A stretch of DNA of 49,122 bases from Nitrospira sp. (GCA_005116965.1 SWDG01000027.1:135550-184671), one strand, 5' to 3'; positions 16,988 to 25,957 are shown, numbered from the stretch's first letter. Numbers and translations are program-made. Notes: generated from the letters alone by a model not told the origin.

Positions 16988-17902
16988 ATGCCGGTTCAAG
17001 CCCTGACATCCATCGATCCACATCACTTCTTCAATCTGCGTCAGCTACCCGATGGGGAGGTCCATGGACTGGATACACGGGTCAGCGGCGTGGCGGTGTC
17101 CAACGATTTTTCTGGCCGTTTTGCGGTGACGACTGCGGAAGGAGACCGGATTACCCTTACTGCAGACCTTGAAACTAATTTTCGATCCGGGAGCTATGAG
17201 TCTCGTGTGGAGGCTGGTGGTACAACGGGGAACACAGGAGCGACGTATACGCACCAGACTATTCAGCAAGACTTCGGCGTCACTGTGGACGGAGATCTCA
17301 ACAAGGAAGAGCTGCATGACCTGGAAACGCTCTTCCGGAACATTTCGAATGTTTTTCGTGGATTCTTTCAGGGGGAAGATGAGGATGCCAGAGCGCATAC
17401 TACCAAGCTTGCGGAAGGGTTCGTAGCGTTGGACTCTCTCTCCAGTCTCGATTTGACTGTCGAGGCTGTTCGATCGGTTGCGGTAGTGGCAGCATTACAG
17501 GGTACCCCGGGTGGGGCGCCAGGGACGGTTGCGGCGATCCCGCAACCGTTCAACGGTACCACGGCGCCCACCCCGTCATCTGATTCGCCTGATGGAACCC
17601 ATCTCACTGTGCCAGTGAAAGACGCGCATCTCGCATCACTCATTCAGCAAGTACTGGATGCCTTGAAGGACGCAAAGGTCGAACTAGATAAGGTCCGCAA
17701 GCATCTGCCAGACTTCTTCGACAAGTTACGAGAGGATCTGGCGAAGGAACGTCGAGGCGAGCAAGAGCCCAAGGGTAATCCGCAGGATCATTCACGACCT
17801 CAAGTATCGGATGAGATTAACTCACCGACAACTAGCAGCAGCTTGCTTGTGGCCTATCGAACAGTCACCGAGACATCACTCTCACTGTCGATCCAGAGTT
17901 AA
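16988..17902 (+). CDS. Hypothetical protein, 304 residues
   Basis: ATG 16988 follows GAGGAGGAG at a good distance. No signal peptide or membrane helix is seen. Residues about 20-95 look beta-rich. Residues about 97-160 hold VDGDLNKEELHDLETLFRN then FFQGEDEDA, a helix-pair pattern seen in proteins annotated as DUF5610-like. Residues about 165-210 are rich in Pro, Thr, Ser and Gly, and about 215-265 are helical and charged. I cannot name the function. A hairpin lies between this gene and the convergent DUF2330 gene. Confidence 0.65.
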   Translation: MPVQALTSIDPHHFFNLRQLPDGEVHGLDTRVSGVAVSNDFSGRFAVTTAEGDRITLTADLETNFRSGSYESRVEAGGTTGNTGATYTHQTIQQDFGVTVDGDLNKEELHDLETLFRNISNVFRGFFQGEDEDARAHTTKLAEGFVALDSLSSLDLTVEAVRSVAVVAALQGTPGGAPGTVAAIPQPFNGTTAPTPSSDSPDGTHLTVPVKDAHLASLIQQVLDALKDAKVELDKVRKHLPDFFDKLREDLAKERRGEQEPKGNPQDHSRPQVSDEINSPTTSSSLLVAYRTVTETSLSLSIQS

Positions 17903-17940
17903 TCCAAATACTGCTCATTCGCGGTTGATGTCGAGTCGTT

Positions 17941-17973
17941 GAGAGCGAAGTCGTGCATGCCGGCTTCGCCCTC
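17941..17973. terminator. Hairpin between convergent genes
   Basis: GAGAGCGAAGTCG pairs with CGGCTTCGCCCTC around TGCATGC with two mismatches. Its place between two converging genes suggests a shared terminator, although no T-tract follows. Confidence 0.4.
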
Positions 17974-17984
17974 AGCATAATCAG

Positions 17985-19340
17985 CTAGTTCGTCCACAAT
18001 CGTTGATACCACTTCTTACCCTCGCCTGCCGGCAATGAGACTAGGTTCATGGTCTTGCGAATCTCGCCGATATTCCATCCGGTCAGACTTGCCAGAGTTT
18101 GCGCCTCTCGTTCAGACCGATCACGTAACTGTTGCCGATAGGCAGTCGCAGCTGGACAGTCCTCCGTGCCTGTCCAGGGGTGACGGAGGACATAACGTGC
18201 TTGGAAATTGTTCCGATCGGAAGTTTCCTGGAACATCAAATCTTCGGGAAAGTGGGCGGCATCGTAGCGGACATGCAGACGTGTGAGGAAGACGTTCTGG
18301 CCCTGTGGGACAAACGCGTTGCCTCGCTGCATCCCGTTTTGGTTGTCTTGCCAGAAGACACCGAGGCTCCGCAGCTCTTTGGTCGACAATGGATTGGCGG
18401 CGCACGGGTCGCACCAGTTCATGTCCCAGGCATATTCGAGAAATACGCCGCGCTCGCTTTCACGCTTCACCTGCTGTGTGAATAGGTCGCGATAAAATTC
18501 GCCGAACCTATCTTTGACGTAAAGCGGGAGCTCTTGGGCTTCCGGCAACCGGACCGTTCGGTAGTTGGTCGTTTCGACGCGGCCTTGTTTCATCAGGACA
18601 TAGATGAAAAGTTCCTGAGCGCCCTCCGCATTCACGGTACCCAGCCGGATCGGCAGCATGAACTTCGGCGACTCAAAGGCGATCTGGAGCGGCCGCAGAT
18701 GTGTAAAGCCGAGCTTTGATTGCTCAACCAGGTTTACCCTGGCCACAAAGAACTTCATATTCTGCTTTAAGTAACTCTGAAGAACCGTTGATGTGCCAGA
18801 TGGAATGCGGTATCCATTTTCACTAAGCCACGTTTCAAGGCCGTGACTCTCCTTGGCCGAGAGAATGAGGATGTCGTATTCGCCGACGGTATACTGTGCT
18901 TCGACGGTCACACCCAGCGCCTTGTCGCGCTCTTGTTTTTCCGGAGCCGATGCGGGCGCCATGTTCTTTATGGAACCCATTCGGTCTTCTATCAGTTCAT
19001 AGCGTCGGCAGGGATTCTCATCGAAGTATTCCACCAGCCGTGGTGCTGAATAATCAGCCAGATGTTTGAGGATCGCCGGATCGCCGACATGAATCTGGTC
19101 TTTTCCCAGGACAGTTGGTACTGGTACGACCATCGCGAATTCCTTCACGTCGCCTTTGAAGTCGTTGGCCATGGTGATGACGGTCTTATTGTCTTGGCGA
19201 GCAATGACAACTTCGGACGCTTTGTTAAAAAGCTTGGTGTCCGCCTTGCCAACGTAGAACCCACAAAAGGCCGAGGCCTCGGCACTCCAGAGGAATAGCC
19301 CTATCAGAAAGGTGAATATCGGCACGATGGCATATCTCAT
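17985..19340 (-). CDS. DUF2330 exported protein
   Basis: A 451-residue protein with a signal peptide (FTFLIGLFLWSAEASA) followed at once by FCGFYVGKADTKLFNKASEV, the DUF2330 start. VIARQDNKTVITMANDFKGD and FAMVVPVPTVL are also characteristic. Several cysteines in the mature part (FCGF, NPCRR, CDPC) suggest disulfides or metal binding. The ATG shares its A with the TGA of the upstream RnfD-like gene, so translation is coupled; AAGGAGG lies just before it. The function of DUF2330 is unknown; its repeated pairing with an RnfD/NqrB-type membrane protein hints at a redox role. Confidence 0.85.
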   Translation of the reverse strand: MRYAIVPIFTFLIGLFLWSAEASAFCGFYVGKADTKLFNKASEVVIARQDNKTVITMANDFKGDVKEFAMVVPVPTVLGKDQIHVGDPAILKHLADYSAPRLVEYFDENPCRRYELIEDRMGSIKNMAPASAPEKQERDKALGVTVEAQYTVGEYDILILSAKESHGLETWLSENGYRIPSGTSTVLQSYLKQNMKFFVARVNLVEQSKLGFTHLRPLQIAFESPKFMLPIRLGTVNAEGAQELFIYVLMKQGRVETTNYRTVRLPEAQELPLYVKDRFGEFYRDLFTQQVKRESERGVFLEYAWDMNWCDPCAANPLSTKELRSLGVFWQDNQNGMQRGNAFVPQGQNVFLTRLHVRYDAAHFPEDLMFQETSDRNNFQARYVLRHPWTGTEDCPAATAYRQQLRDRSEREAQTLASLTGWNIGEIRKTMNLVSLPAGEGKKWYQRLWTN

Positions 19341-20224
19341 CAAAACCTCCTTTGTGGTTGAAGCGACAGTGATAAGGGTATGGACACAGGAGCGTGACCG
19401 GCCGTGGGCTTGGACCAGTCATATCGAACACCGGGGAACAAACGATCGAGGAAGGGAACGAGTGGCGAACACGCGATCAGCCCCCACAGCAGTCCATTTG
19501 GCTTGAAGAGCCCAAACTGGACGTAGAGTGCGGTGAGTGCGATCAGGAGGGCATAGACAATCCGGCCTGTTCTGGAGTCCGGCGTGGTCTTGGGGTCGGA
19601 AATCATGAAAAACGAGAAGATCAGTAGAGCGCCGCTTTCGATCTGATGCTGCGGAATTGTCAGCGGATCGCCGAGCCACAGTGCGCGAATGAACAGCAGG
19701 CCGACGTAGAAGGTAAGAAAGGCCAGTGTGACATCGGCCCGTGCTGCGCGAGTGACGACGAGACTGCCAAGACAGGCGATCAGAAATCCGAACCAGACTA
19801 CCTGTCCCCATTGTCCTGGTGAGATCCAGCCGAGGCCACTGCCAAGGATCACGGCGAGAGCGAGATTCGTTGGGTTGAAGACGTGCTTGTCCTTCCAGTG
19901 GATGATGAACTTACTACCAATTGCGATAATGGCGGCGAGCGCAGCTACCGCGAGATCGTTCGTTCGAAGGAGTAAGCAGAGAGATAAAGACGAGATGAGC
20001 GCGCTCTTTGGATCAAAAAAAAGAAGATTGAAATAACGGGTACCCACAAATTGGGTGAGTTGGGCCACACCCAGTGTGATGGCGATCTGCCAGATCGAGA
20101 CATCGAACTGGAGCCAGAAGAGGCCGTAGACGAGGAGAATCGAGAGGCTGGCAATCTGGTAGAGGCGGGGATCCCACCAGAAAGCTGGTTTATTTGGTTG
20201 GGCCGTGCCGTTGTCTTGCCCCAT
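19340..20224 (-). CDS. RnfD/NqrB-family membrane protein
   Basis: About 294 residues with eight to ten membrane helices and the NQR2/RnfD/RnfE family pattern (FVGTRYFNLLFFDPKSALIS, KHVFNPTNLALAV, IFSFFMISDPKTTPDSRTGR). In Rnf and Nqr complexes this subunit carries covalent FMN and moves electrons within the membrane. Here no other rnf or nqr gene is nearby; instead it overlaps a DUF2330 gene, so it probably serves a different complex. ATG 20224 is preferred because AGGAGG lies 5 bases upstream; a GTG at 20245 is the alternative. An IS sits about 110 bases upstream and may have separated it from its original promoter. Confidence 0.85.
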   Translation of the reverse strand: MGQDNGTAQPNKPAFWWDPRLYQIASLSILLVYGLFWLQFDVSIWQIAITLGVAQLTQFVGTRYFNLLFFDPKSALISSLSLCLLLRTNDLAVAALAAIIAIGSKFIIHWKDKHVFNPTNLALAVILGSGLGWISPGQWGQVVWFGFLIACLGSLVVTRAARADVTLAFLTFYVGLLFIRALWLGDPLTIPQHQIESGALLIFSFFMISDPKTTPDSRTGRIVYALLIALTALYVQFGLFKPNGLLWGLIACSPLVPFLDRLFPGVRYDWSKPTAGHAPVSIPLSLSLQPQRRF

Positions 20225-20306
20225 TGAGTCCTCCTGGTTTGCCACGGCATTGCCGGGGCTTCACAGGAGGATATGGGGCAAAGGTGGGAATCCTTTCAGA
20301 TGGGCT

Positions 20307-20330
20307 GGTGAAATGAGCGGAGTTGACAAG
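20307..20330. repeat. Left 24-bp target-site repeat of IS
   Basis: These 24 bases (starting ggtgaaatgagcgg, ending gttgacaag) are identical to 21746-21769 on the other side of the IS. Two extra bases (ct) separate this copy from the TGTAG terminus. Confidence 0.85.
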
Positions 20331-20332
20331 CT

Positions 20333-21745
20333 TGTAGATAGCAAGTTAAGTTGTCCGGTTTTTGTAGCACATGATCTGTCCGGTATTCGTTCTCCCAGAA
20401 TTTCAGGGGGACACCGAAATTCTTTCGCGCGCAGTTGCCCGAGGAGCGACGATCGGGCGGTTGCGTGACCGCAGGGTCGAGTCCTTCTGGTGTCTGCCCC
20501 CAGCCGTGGAATCACTCAGTTGGCCCTCCGCATTGTAGCGCGCCAAGCACCGCGGGCCATGAAACACCGCCAAGCTCCCATCCGGATACGCATGGACCCG
20601 GACCGTGGCCTTCACATAATGGAACCGGTGCGCATCCGGTGGAATCTGCAAACTCCGGCCTTGATACCGCACCGTATTGTCGTTGGCGACCACCCGCTCC
20701 TCCTGCACACAGAGTATCTCCGCAAGGTTCGTCCCGATCCATGGGACGAAGGCCGTGCCCGGTTCGGCCGCCGCCATCGCAAACCGCTGATTGTAGACAG
20801 GGAGAAACGTGGTGAGCAGATACTGGTTCGCCGCCGCCATGTCCGTAATCCCGGCGAGCGCCAATTCTTTGGGCAACCGATCTTGGAGCGTGCGGAAGGT
20901 GCGCTCCGACCGCCCCCGCGCCTCTGGCGAATAGGCGGGGATCAACGTGATGCCTAACTGCTGCAAGGCCCGATGCACCTGCGTCGGCCGGCTCTTATTC
21001 ACCTTCCCTCCGGCCGCGTCAGTGTACCAGTAGTGCGATCCACGATCCGTATAGAGAGAGCTAAACAGGCCTGTGGTCTCAATGACGTCCCGCAGCCCTC
21101 GGAAGCTGCTCATGGTGCCTTCTTCGTCGACGAAGAAGGCCGAATACAGCTCGCTGGTCGCATCGTCCATGGTCACAATGAGATCCCACTGACAGCCGGG
21201 CACCCACTCATGAGTCGAGCCATCTTGATGCAGCATCATCCCGGGTAACGGTTTGCGCGGTCGCTTCTTGCGATGCGCGCCGCGCCGCGGGGCACGGGGA
21301 ACATGGCCCGCCGCTTGGAGCCGATTCTTGATCCAGGTATAGGACCGCCTCCCGCCATGCTCCGTCTGCCAACGCTCATAGAAGTGTTTCACCGTCCAGC
21401 CGGTATAGCGACTCTCATACAGCGTCACCATCTGCAAGACTTCGTCGACCGGGACCGCGCGGGCCGACGCGTGGCCCAGCCGCCGATCCTGCAAGCCCGC
21501 CGTCCCCTCAGCTTCATAGCGATCACCCCAGCGGCGAAACGTCCGCTCCGTGACGCCCAGCATCTCCGCGGCCTCCGCCATCGTCAGTTCCCGCCGTTGT
21601 CGCCGCTCGTACAGCTCCTCAAATCGCATCTGTCGTACCTCCTGTAGGACGGTTGCCCGTGTCATCGTGGCCCTCCTTCGGAGGACCACCCTAAACCGGA
21701 CACTTCTCGTGCTACAAAAACCGGACAGATGATGTGCTAGCTACA
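20333..21745 (-). mobile_element. Complete insertion sequence, IS1202/ISNCY-like, 24-bp direct repeats
   Basis: About 1.41 kb. Both ends start TGTAG(A/C)TAGC, and both contain TGTCCGGTTTTTGTAGCAC followed by a second TGTCCGGT, forming imperfect inverted ends of about 50 bases with two internal repeat units. One gene, on the minus strand, fills the element. The 24-bp direct repeat is much longer than the 4-15 bp usual for IS481-like elements and fits the long repeats reported for the IS1202 group. A truncated relative starts this window. Confidence 0.85.
20403..21665 (-). CDS. DDE (rve-type) transposase of the IS
   Basis: A 420-residue transposase. The N-terminus has a helix-turn-helix (LTMAEAAEMLGVTERTFRRW) and a second helical DNA-binding segment. 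The integrase-like core follows: first catalytic Asp in MMLHQDGSTHEWVPG, second in LYTDRGSHYW, Glu in AYSPEARGRSERTFRTL. ATG 21665 is used because AAGGAGGG precedes it; an ATG-less extension to 21689 overlaps the terminal repeat. The gene looks intact, so the element may be active. Confidence 0.9.
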   Translation of the reverse strand: MTRATVLQEVRQMRFEELYERRQRRELTMAEAAEMLGVTERTFRRWGDRYEAEGTAGLQDRRLGHASARAVPVDEVLQMVTLYESRYTGWTVKHFYERWQTEHGGRRSYTWIKNRLQAAGHVPRAPRRGAHRKKRPRKPLPGMMLHQDGSTHEWVPGCQWDLIVTMDDATSELYSAFFVDEEGTMSSFRGLRDVIETTGLFSSLYTDRGSHYWYTDAAGGKVNKSRPTQVHRALQQLGITLIPAYSPEARGRSERTFRTLQDRLPKELALAGITDMAAANQYLLTTFLPVYNQRFAMAAAEPGTAFVPWIGTNLAEILCVQEERVVANDNTVRYQGRSLQIPPDAHRFHYVKATVRVHAYPDGSLAVFHGPRCLARYNAEGQLSDSTAGGRHQKDSTLRSRNRPIVAPRATARERISVSP

Positions 21746-21769
21746 GGTGAAATGAGCGGAGTTGACAAG
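21746..21769. repeat. Right 24-bp target-site repeat of IS
   Basis: Identical to 20307-20330 and directly adjoining the IS terminus at 21745. Joining the two flanks through one copy restores the pre-insertion gap between the RnfD-like gene and the PFK fusion gene. Confidence 0.85.
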
Positions 21770-21827
21770 TCCTTGAGCGGGCGCAAGAATAGCGCTTCGT
21801 TAGAATATCGTTCTATTGACGCCGCTT

Positions 21828-24137
21828 ATGAGCCACCCCTTAGATTTTGTCACCATTGAAGGACTCCTTGCCTATGGTCGCGCCCTCGCTCGACGAGCGT
21901 CGGAGGGGGGACTTGTCCAACCCACGCTGAGAGAAGCATCCGGCGATGACGCGGATCTTGTCCGTGCGAAGATGGAACAAGTTCGCGCGTTCGTCCAGCG
22001 CTCCAAGGCCGGTTTTGCAACTGCCGAAGCGTACCAGTCAGCACGGGAACGCCTCATCGATGACCCACTAGTATTTTTTGTAGCCTGGAACGCTCTTTTG
22101 GCGGAAGGTTCGCTGCAGCCGCTGCTTCGAGCTACAATCGGGTCGGTGGCCAAACCGACCTATCGGCGCCCGGTCGCCATTGTACCTCGCTCGCAGCTGA
22201 CACCCACGCTGGCGGAAGGCCGGATTGTTCTGGAACTAGGCGACGACCGGTTTTGGTTATTGCCACGGGACCTTGGCGACCGGACGCTGTTCCTCACCAT
22301 GCGTCACGGCGTGTCGCAGGTTGACAGCAAGACCCATCGTGTCGGATGCCGCTTGCCAAACCAATTAGACCGCGAACGAGGCGTTGCCAAAGCCGATGCG
22401 GTAGGGGCAGCGCTCGCCCACATGATCGGCCTCGTGGGACAGCAGCTGGATTTTCTGCATCTCGCGAATTATCTCGATCCGCAAACGTTCCTCCATTGCA
22501 TCAGCCGCAGCCCGAATACCAGGCAACTGTATGAACGGGTGTCTGCGGCGCTGCTCCAAGGTGCGTCCGTCGCCGAACCGATTGCCGAGCCGGCACTTGA
22601 ATCGTCGGATTTCGGCTGGGTCACGGGATTAGAGAAGTCGGTGGAGATCGAAGAAGCCGCGCAGGCGTTCGGCGTGGAGACCGCGACCGCCAAGCGGCTG
22701 ATGAAAGATCCGCTCTATTGTTATCCCGATGGCAATTCATTCTTCGACCTCTATGTCGAGGTCATCGATGGGCTCCACCGGTTGGGCTCTGCGCAGAAGG
22801 GGAGAGTCGCCTGCCTCTATACGCACAGTTCCACCCTGCGAGCCTTAATGATCTATTTGGACCCACGCCCGTTCCATGAAGCGTTCAGTGAGTTCAGCGA
22901 CTACAAGGAAAGCCAAGACAATGTGGTGCTGCTCACAGTCGAACAGGGACGGATGTCCGGCTACTCAACAGCGGTTGGGTTGTCCGAGCGGGAGCGGGTC
23001 GCCCGGAATACCTGGGTAACAGTGGAGGCTGCGAGAAAAGATCGCGTGACACTCAAACCTCGATCCCTCAAGCGGATCGTGGCGCTTGTCTCCGGAGGTG
23101 ATTTTGCCGGCGCCGGCGCCGCGCTCAAAGAATTGCATGTGACAGGCCAACGCATGGGGTTGGAGGTCTATTTTGTTCGGCACGGCTATCTGGGGCTGGC
23201 CAACAATTGGATCGAACGTGTCACCGATGAACATACTCGCGGCATGGGCAGCCATCCCAGCAGTCCCATCGGCAGCAGCCGCTTCGAGGAGTTCAAACAG
23301 GAGACGGTGCAGCAGGTCGCCATGCGCCACCTGGAGCCCTACGTGCGCGATGGTGCACTGATTGTGCTGGGAGGGGACGGCAGCATGCGGGGCGCTCGGG
23401 CCATTTACGAAGAATTCGGTGTGCAGGTGGTTGGCATGCCAGGCAGCATCGACAATAATCTCGAAGGAACCATAGCTCTCGGGTTTCAGTCCGCCGTGAC
23501 GTTGGCGGATCAATCCATCGAATCGCTCAAAGCCACCAGCGCGGCGATGGGCAGTGTGTTTTTCGTGGAGATCATGGGCGCCGGGTCAGGTCATCTCGCG
23601 TTGGCCTGTGCCTATCAGGCGAGAGCCGAAGGGTTGTTGGTCAATGAGCATCCCGACCCAAACACCTATATCGATGAGGTGATTCTCGGCACGCTGAAGC
23701 GGACATTAGGTGTGCCGAACAAGAGCCACCTCTTCGTCGTCGCCGAACGGACGCCGCATCGTCATCATAAGGACGGTGGCGTCCATGGACTGGTGGACTA
23801 TGTGGCCGGAGTGATTGCGCGATGGCCGGAACGACAGCCGCGGCCTGATCACTATCCGCTTACGCCGGCCACCAAAGCCACTATTCTTGGCCACACGCTC
23901 CGGGGTGCCCGGCCAATACCGGAAGACAAAGCGATTGCGCAACATCTTGCCCATGAAGTGGTGCACCGGCTGATCGACTCGCCTGAGGACATTGTCGGGT
24001 GTCTCTTGGCCTACCGTGAACGGGGATCAATCAGCCCGATTCCACTCCACGCGGTTACATCGAAGCAGTTCGACTGGGACGTCTTCAGTCGGATGCATGG
24101 CAACACCCGCGTCTCGAACGGCTCAGTTCCCGTCTGA
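21828..24137 (+). CDS. Fusion: histidine-phosphatase-like domain plus phosphofructokinase
   Basis: A 769-residue two-domain protein. Residues about 150-400 resemble the histidine phosphatase (phosphoglycerate mutase/FBPase-2) superfamily: LFLTMRHGVSQ with Arg159-His160 and a second histidine in CLYTHSSTLRAL (His333). Residues about 415-769 are a 6-phosphofructokinase: VSGGDFAGAGAAL (422-425), IVLGGDGSMRGA (Asp517), GMPGSIDNNLEGT (catalytic Asp542), FVEIMGAGSGHLALA. Gly after GGD and Gly before SID fit ATP rather than pyrophosphate as donor. The usual TIDND reads SIDNN. The order matches neither plain bacterial PFK nor eukaryotic PFK-2/FBPase-2, whose kinase is a different fold. It probably acts in sugar phosphate interconversion. 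ATG 21828 has no strong ribosome site; a TTG lies 4 codons upstream. An IS lies 83 bases upstream. Confidence 0.85.
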   Translation: MSHPLDFVTIEGLLAYGRALARRASEGGLVQPTLREASGDDADLVRAKMEQVRAFVQRSKAGFATAEAYQSARERLIDDPLVFFVAWNALLAEGSLQPLLRATIGSVAKPTYRRPVAIVPRSQLTPTLAEGRIVLELGDDRFWLLPRDLGDRTLFLTMRHGVSQVDSKTHRVGCRLPNQLDRERGVAKADAVGAALAHMIGLVGQQLDFLHLANYLDPQTFLHCISRSPNTRQLYERVSAALLQGASVAEPIAEPALESSDFGWVTGLEKSVEIEEAAQAFGVETATAKRLMKDPLYCYPDGNSFFDLYVEVIDGLHRLGSAQKGRVACLYTHSSTLRALMIYLDPRPFHEAFSEFSDYKESQDNVVLLTVEQGRMSGYSTAVGLSERERVARNTWVTVEAARKDRVTLKPRSLKRIVALVSGGDFAGAGAALKELHVTGQRMGLEVYFVRHGYLGLANNWIERVTDEHTRGMGSHPSSPIGSSRFEEFKQETVQQVAMRHLEPYVRDGALIVLGGDGSMRGARAIYEEFGVQVVGMPGSIDNNLEGTIALGFQSAVTLADQSIESLKATSAAMGSVFFVEIMGAGSGHLALACAYQARAEGLLVNEHPDPNTYIDEVILGTLKRTLGVPNKSHLFVVAERTPHRHHKDGGVHGLVDYVAGVIARWPERQPRPDHYPLTPATKATILGHTLRGARPIPEDKAIAQHLAHEVVHRLIDSPEDIVGCLLAYRERGSISPIPLHAVTSKQFDWDVFSRMHGNTRVSNGSVPV

Positions 24138-24274
24138 ACCGATTACTCTGGTAGCAGGCTGTTGGCAATATCCGCCATCGGCCTGCTCAACATCCGGCAG
24201 AGAGTTATGTGTGTCGTTGAGTGTGAGAGTTGGTGGGATCGTGAAACAGTGAGCACAGAGGCAGCCGAGTGAAC

Positions 24275-24742
24275 TCAGCAGCCCTTGAACTTCTTTGTCC
24301 GGCACTGCTCCGAGAGCTGCTTGGCTTCTGTGACCTGGGCGGGCGACATACGCTTGGCGACATCCTCGAGATTTTCTTCCGCTTGCTTCTTTTCCTCACC
24401 CTGCATGTGTGCGGCGGCAAGACTCACCCACATATAGGCCCGCACATAGTCTGGTGGGCCCCCCAGCCCTGCGAAATACAACTCCGCAAGGTTATTTTGC
24501 GCTAGTGGGTGACCATGTTCAGCCGCTTTCTCGTACCACGCTCGCGCCTGGGTATAATCTTGTGGTACGCCTCTTCCTTTGGGATACAGTTCCCCGAGTC
24601 GATTCTGTGCCTCCGTATCTCCTTGGGTGGCCTGGGCCTGGAGTGCTTTTAGGTCTTTGTTGTCGAGTGGGGCAAATGCTGCCCCTTCTCCAAGAGGAAG
24701 GGCAAGGGTTGCAAGAAGCATGATGGTGGCAATGGCACGCAT
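24275..24742 (-). CDS. Exported Sel1-like repeat protein
   Basis: About 155 residues. ATG 24742 begins a signal peptide (MRAIATIMLLATLALPLGEG). Two Sel1 units follow: DTEAQNRLGELYPKGRGVPQ DYTQARAWYEKAAEHGHPLA and AQNNLAELYFAGLGGPPDYV; the end is helical, charged and has two cysteines (SEQCRTKKFKGC). Sel1 repeats mediate protein-protein contacts in the envelope; the partner is unknown. Confidence 0.8.
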   Translation of the reverse strand: MRAIATIMLLATLALPLGEGAAFAPLDNKDLKALQAQATQGDTEAQNRLGELYPKGRGVPQDYTQARAWYEKAAEHGHPLAQNNLAELYFAGLGGPPDYVRAYMWVSLAAAHMQGEEKKQAEENLEDVAKRMSPAQVTEAKQLSEQCRTKKFKGC

Positions 24743-24923
24743 GGGTTTCGAGTATGCCGCGCACGCAAAGGAATCGTCAAGCTGAAAGGTGAGGGGGTGA
24801 GCTCCTGTGAGACGATGCGGAGCGTGAAGCACAGTTTCGGCTACCGAGCCCTCTGTGGAAAGTCGGGAGGTGGTGGTAGAGCGGGAACGGGAAGTTGAGA
24901 AGGAAACCGGAGCGTCTGATTGT

Positions 24924-25196
24924 TTAATTGAAGGGGGGACCAAGGTTGATCCCAGCACCCTGGGGTGGCTGTACCGTGATGATTTGTTCTCCGCCCGGCA
25001 GATTGATTGTGCTCTCTACATTTCCTTTCCGATCCTTATAGACTGTTGTGCCACCTTCAGAATCCAATACCTGATTCAAGCGTTCCTGCGCACTCGGTTG
25101 TTGAGAGGGTTCCTCCCCACCGGCAAGCAACAGGCTTGGCCCGATGGTTCCCACCAGGATGGCGACAAAGGCAGTGATCCGACGCATGGGTTCCAT
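24924..25196 (-). CDS. Small exported protein, unknown
   Basis: Ninety residues; ATG 25196 follows AAGGAGG by 7 bases. A signal peptide (ITAFVAILVGTIGPSLLLAG) is followed by a Gln/Pro-rich linker and a short region, ERLNQVLDSEGGTTVYKDRK then PGGEQIITVQPPQG, that looks beta-rich. No family is recognised. It is divergent from the DJ-1/PfpI gene (86-base gap) and lies 181 bases upstream of the Sel1-like gene, on the same strand. Confidence 0.7.
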   Translation of the reverse strand: MEPMRRITAFVAILVGTIGPSLLLAGGEEPSQQPSAQERLNQVLDSEGGTTVYKDRKGNVESTINLPGGEQIITVQPPQGAGINLGPPFN

Positions 25197-25282
25197 TATA
25201 CTGCCTCCTTGTTCAAGTAGGTAGATGCCGATGGAGGCGGAACAGACCATTCAATAATCATTGATGACCACGAGAGGGGTTG

Positions 25283-25948
25283 ATGATGATTCCAGAGAAG
25301 AAGTTTCAAGTGGCGATCCTATTGTACGACGGCATGACGGCGCTCGATGCAATCGGCCCCTACGAAGTCCTTCAGGCGCCGACACTTGGAACCGACGTGC
25401 GCTTCGTGGCACGTGAGAAGGGCGTGAAGCGGACCGATTTCGGTAGACTGCGCCTGACGGCAGACTATTCGCTCGATGAAACCACCAGTCCCGATATCCT
25501 GGTGGTACCAGGCACGGCATTTCCACAAGCGGTGATGGGGGATCCGCTGGTTCTGGAATGGATTGCTCAAGTGCACCGCACAACCAAGTGGACCACGTCG
25601 GTCTGTACCGGGGCCTTAGGGCTGGCAGCTGCGGGCGTGCTCCAGGAGCTGAAGGCCACAACACATTGGCTCGCCCACGATATTTTGCAACAATTCGGTG
25701 CCATTCCGACTAAAGCACGTGTCGTCCGCGACGGCAAGGTTGTCACAGCCGCCGGGGTTTCCTCAGGGATCGACATGGCCCTCACCCTGGTTGCGGAAGA
25801 ATTTGGCGCTGAAGCGGCGCAACTCATCCAGCTGCTCATTGAGTACGACCCCCAACCACCGTTTGATGCCGGGAGCCCAGACAAGGCGCCGTCAGCCATC
25901 GTGACTGCAGCGCGTGAAGAGTTCAGCAAGTTGGTGGGCATGCCATAA
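25283..25948 (+). CDS. DJ-1/PfpI family protein
   Basis: About 221 residues of the class I amidotransferase-like fold. FQVAILLYDGMTALDAIGPY and EVL start the domain (Glu28 is the usual partner of the catalytic Cys). ILVVPGTAF precedes the nucleophile elbow SVCTGALGLAAAGVL (Cys108), and THWLAHDIL plus VTAAGVSSGIDMALTLV follow, as in isonitrile-hydratase-like (InhA) and AraC-linked DJ-1 proteins. The end lacks an AraC DNA-binding domain. It could be a hydratase or glyoxalase-type stress protein. ATG 25283 follows GAGAGGGG; TTG 25280 and ATG 25286 are alternatives. Confidence 0.85.
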   Translation: MMIPEKKFQVAILLYDGMTALDAIGPYEVLQAPTLGTDVRFVAREKGVKRTDFGRLRLTADYSLDETTSPDILVVPGTAFPQAVMGDPLVLEWIAQVHRTTKWTTSVCTGALGLAAAGVLQELKATTHWLAHDILQQFGAIPTKARVVRDGKVVTAAGVSSGIDMALTLVAEEFGAEAAQLIQLLIEYDPQPPFDAGSPDKAPSAIVTAAREEFSKLVGMP

Positions 25949-25957
25949 TTCTCGCAG

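Noticed and set aside
1-21745. Composite transposon formed by the two same-orientation IS copies
   Set aside because: The copies differ at many positions and the 24-bp direct repeat flanks the right copy alone, so they inserted independently.
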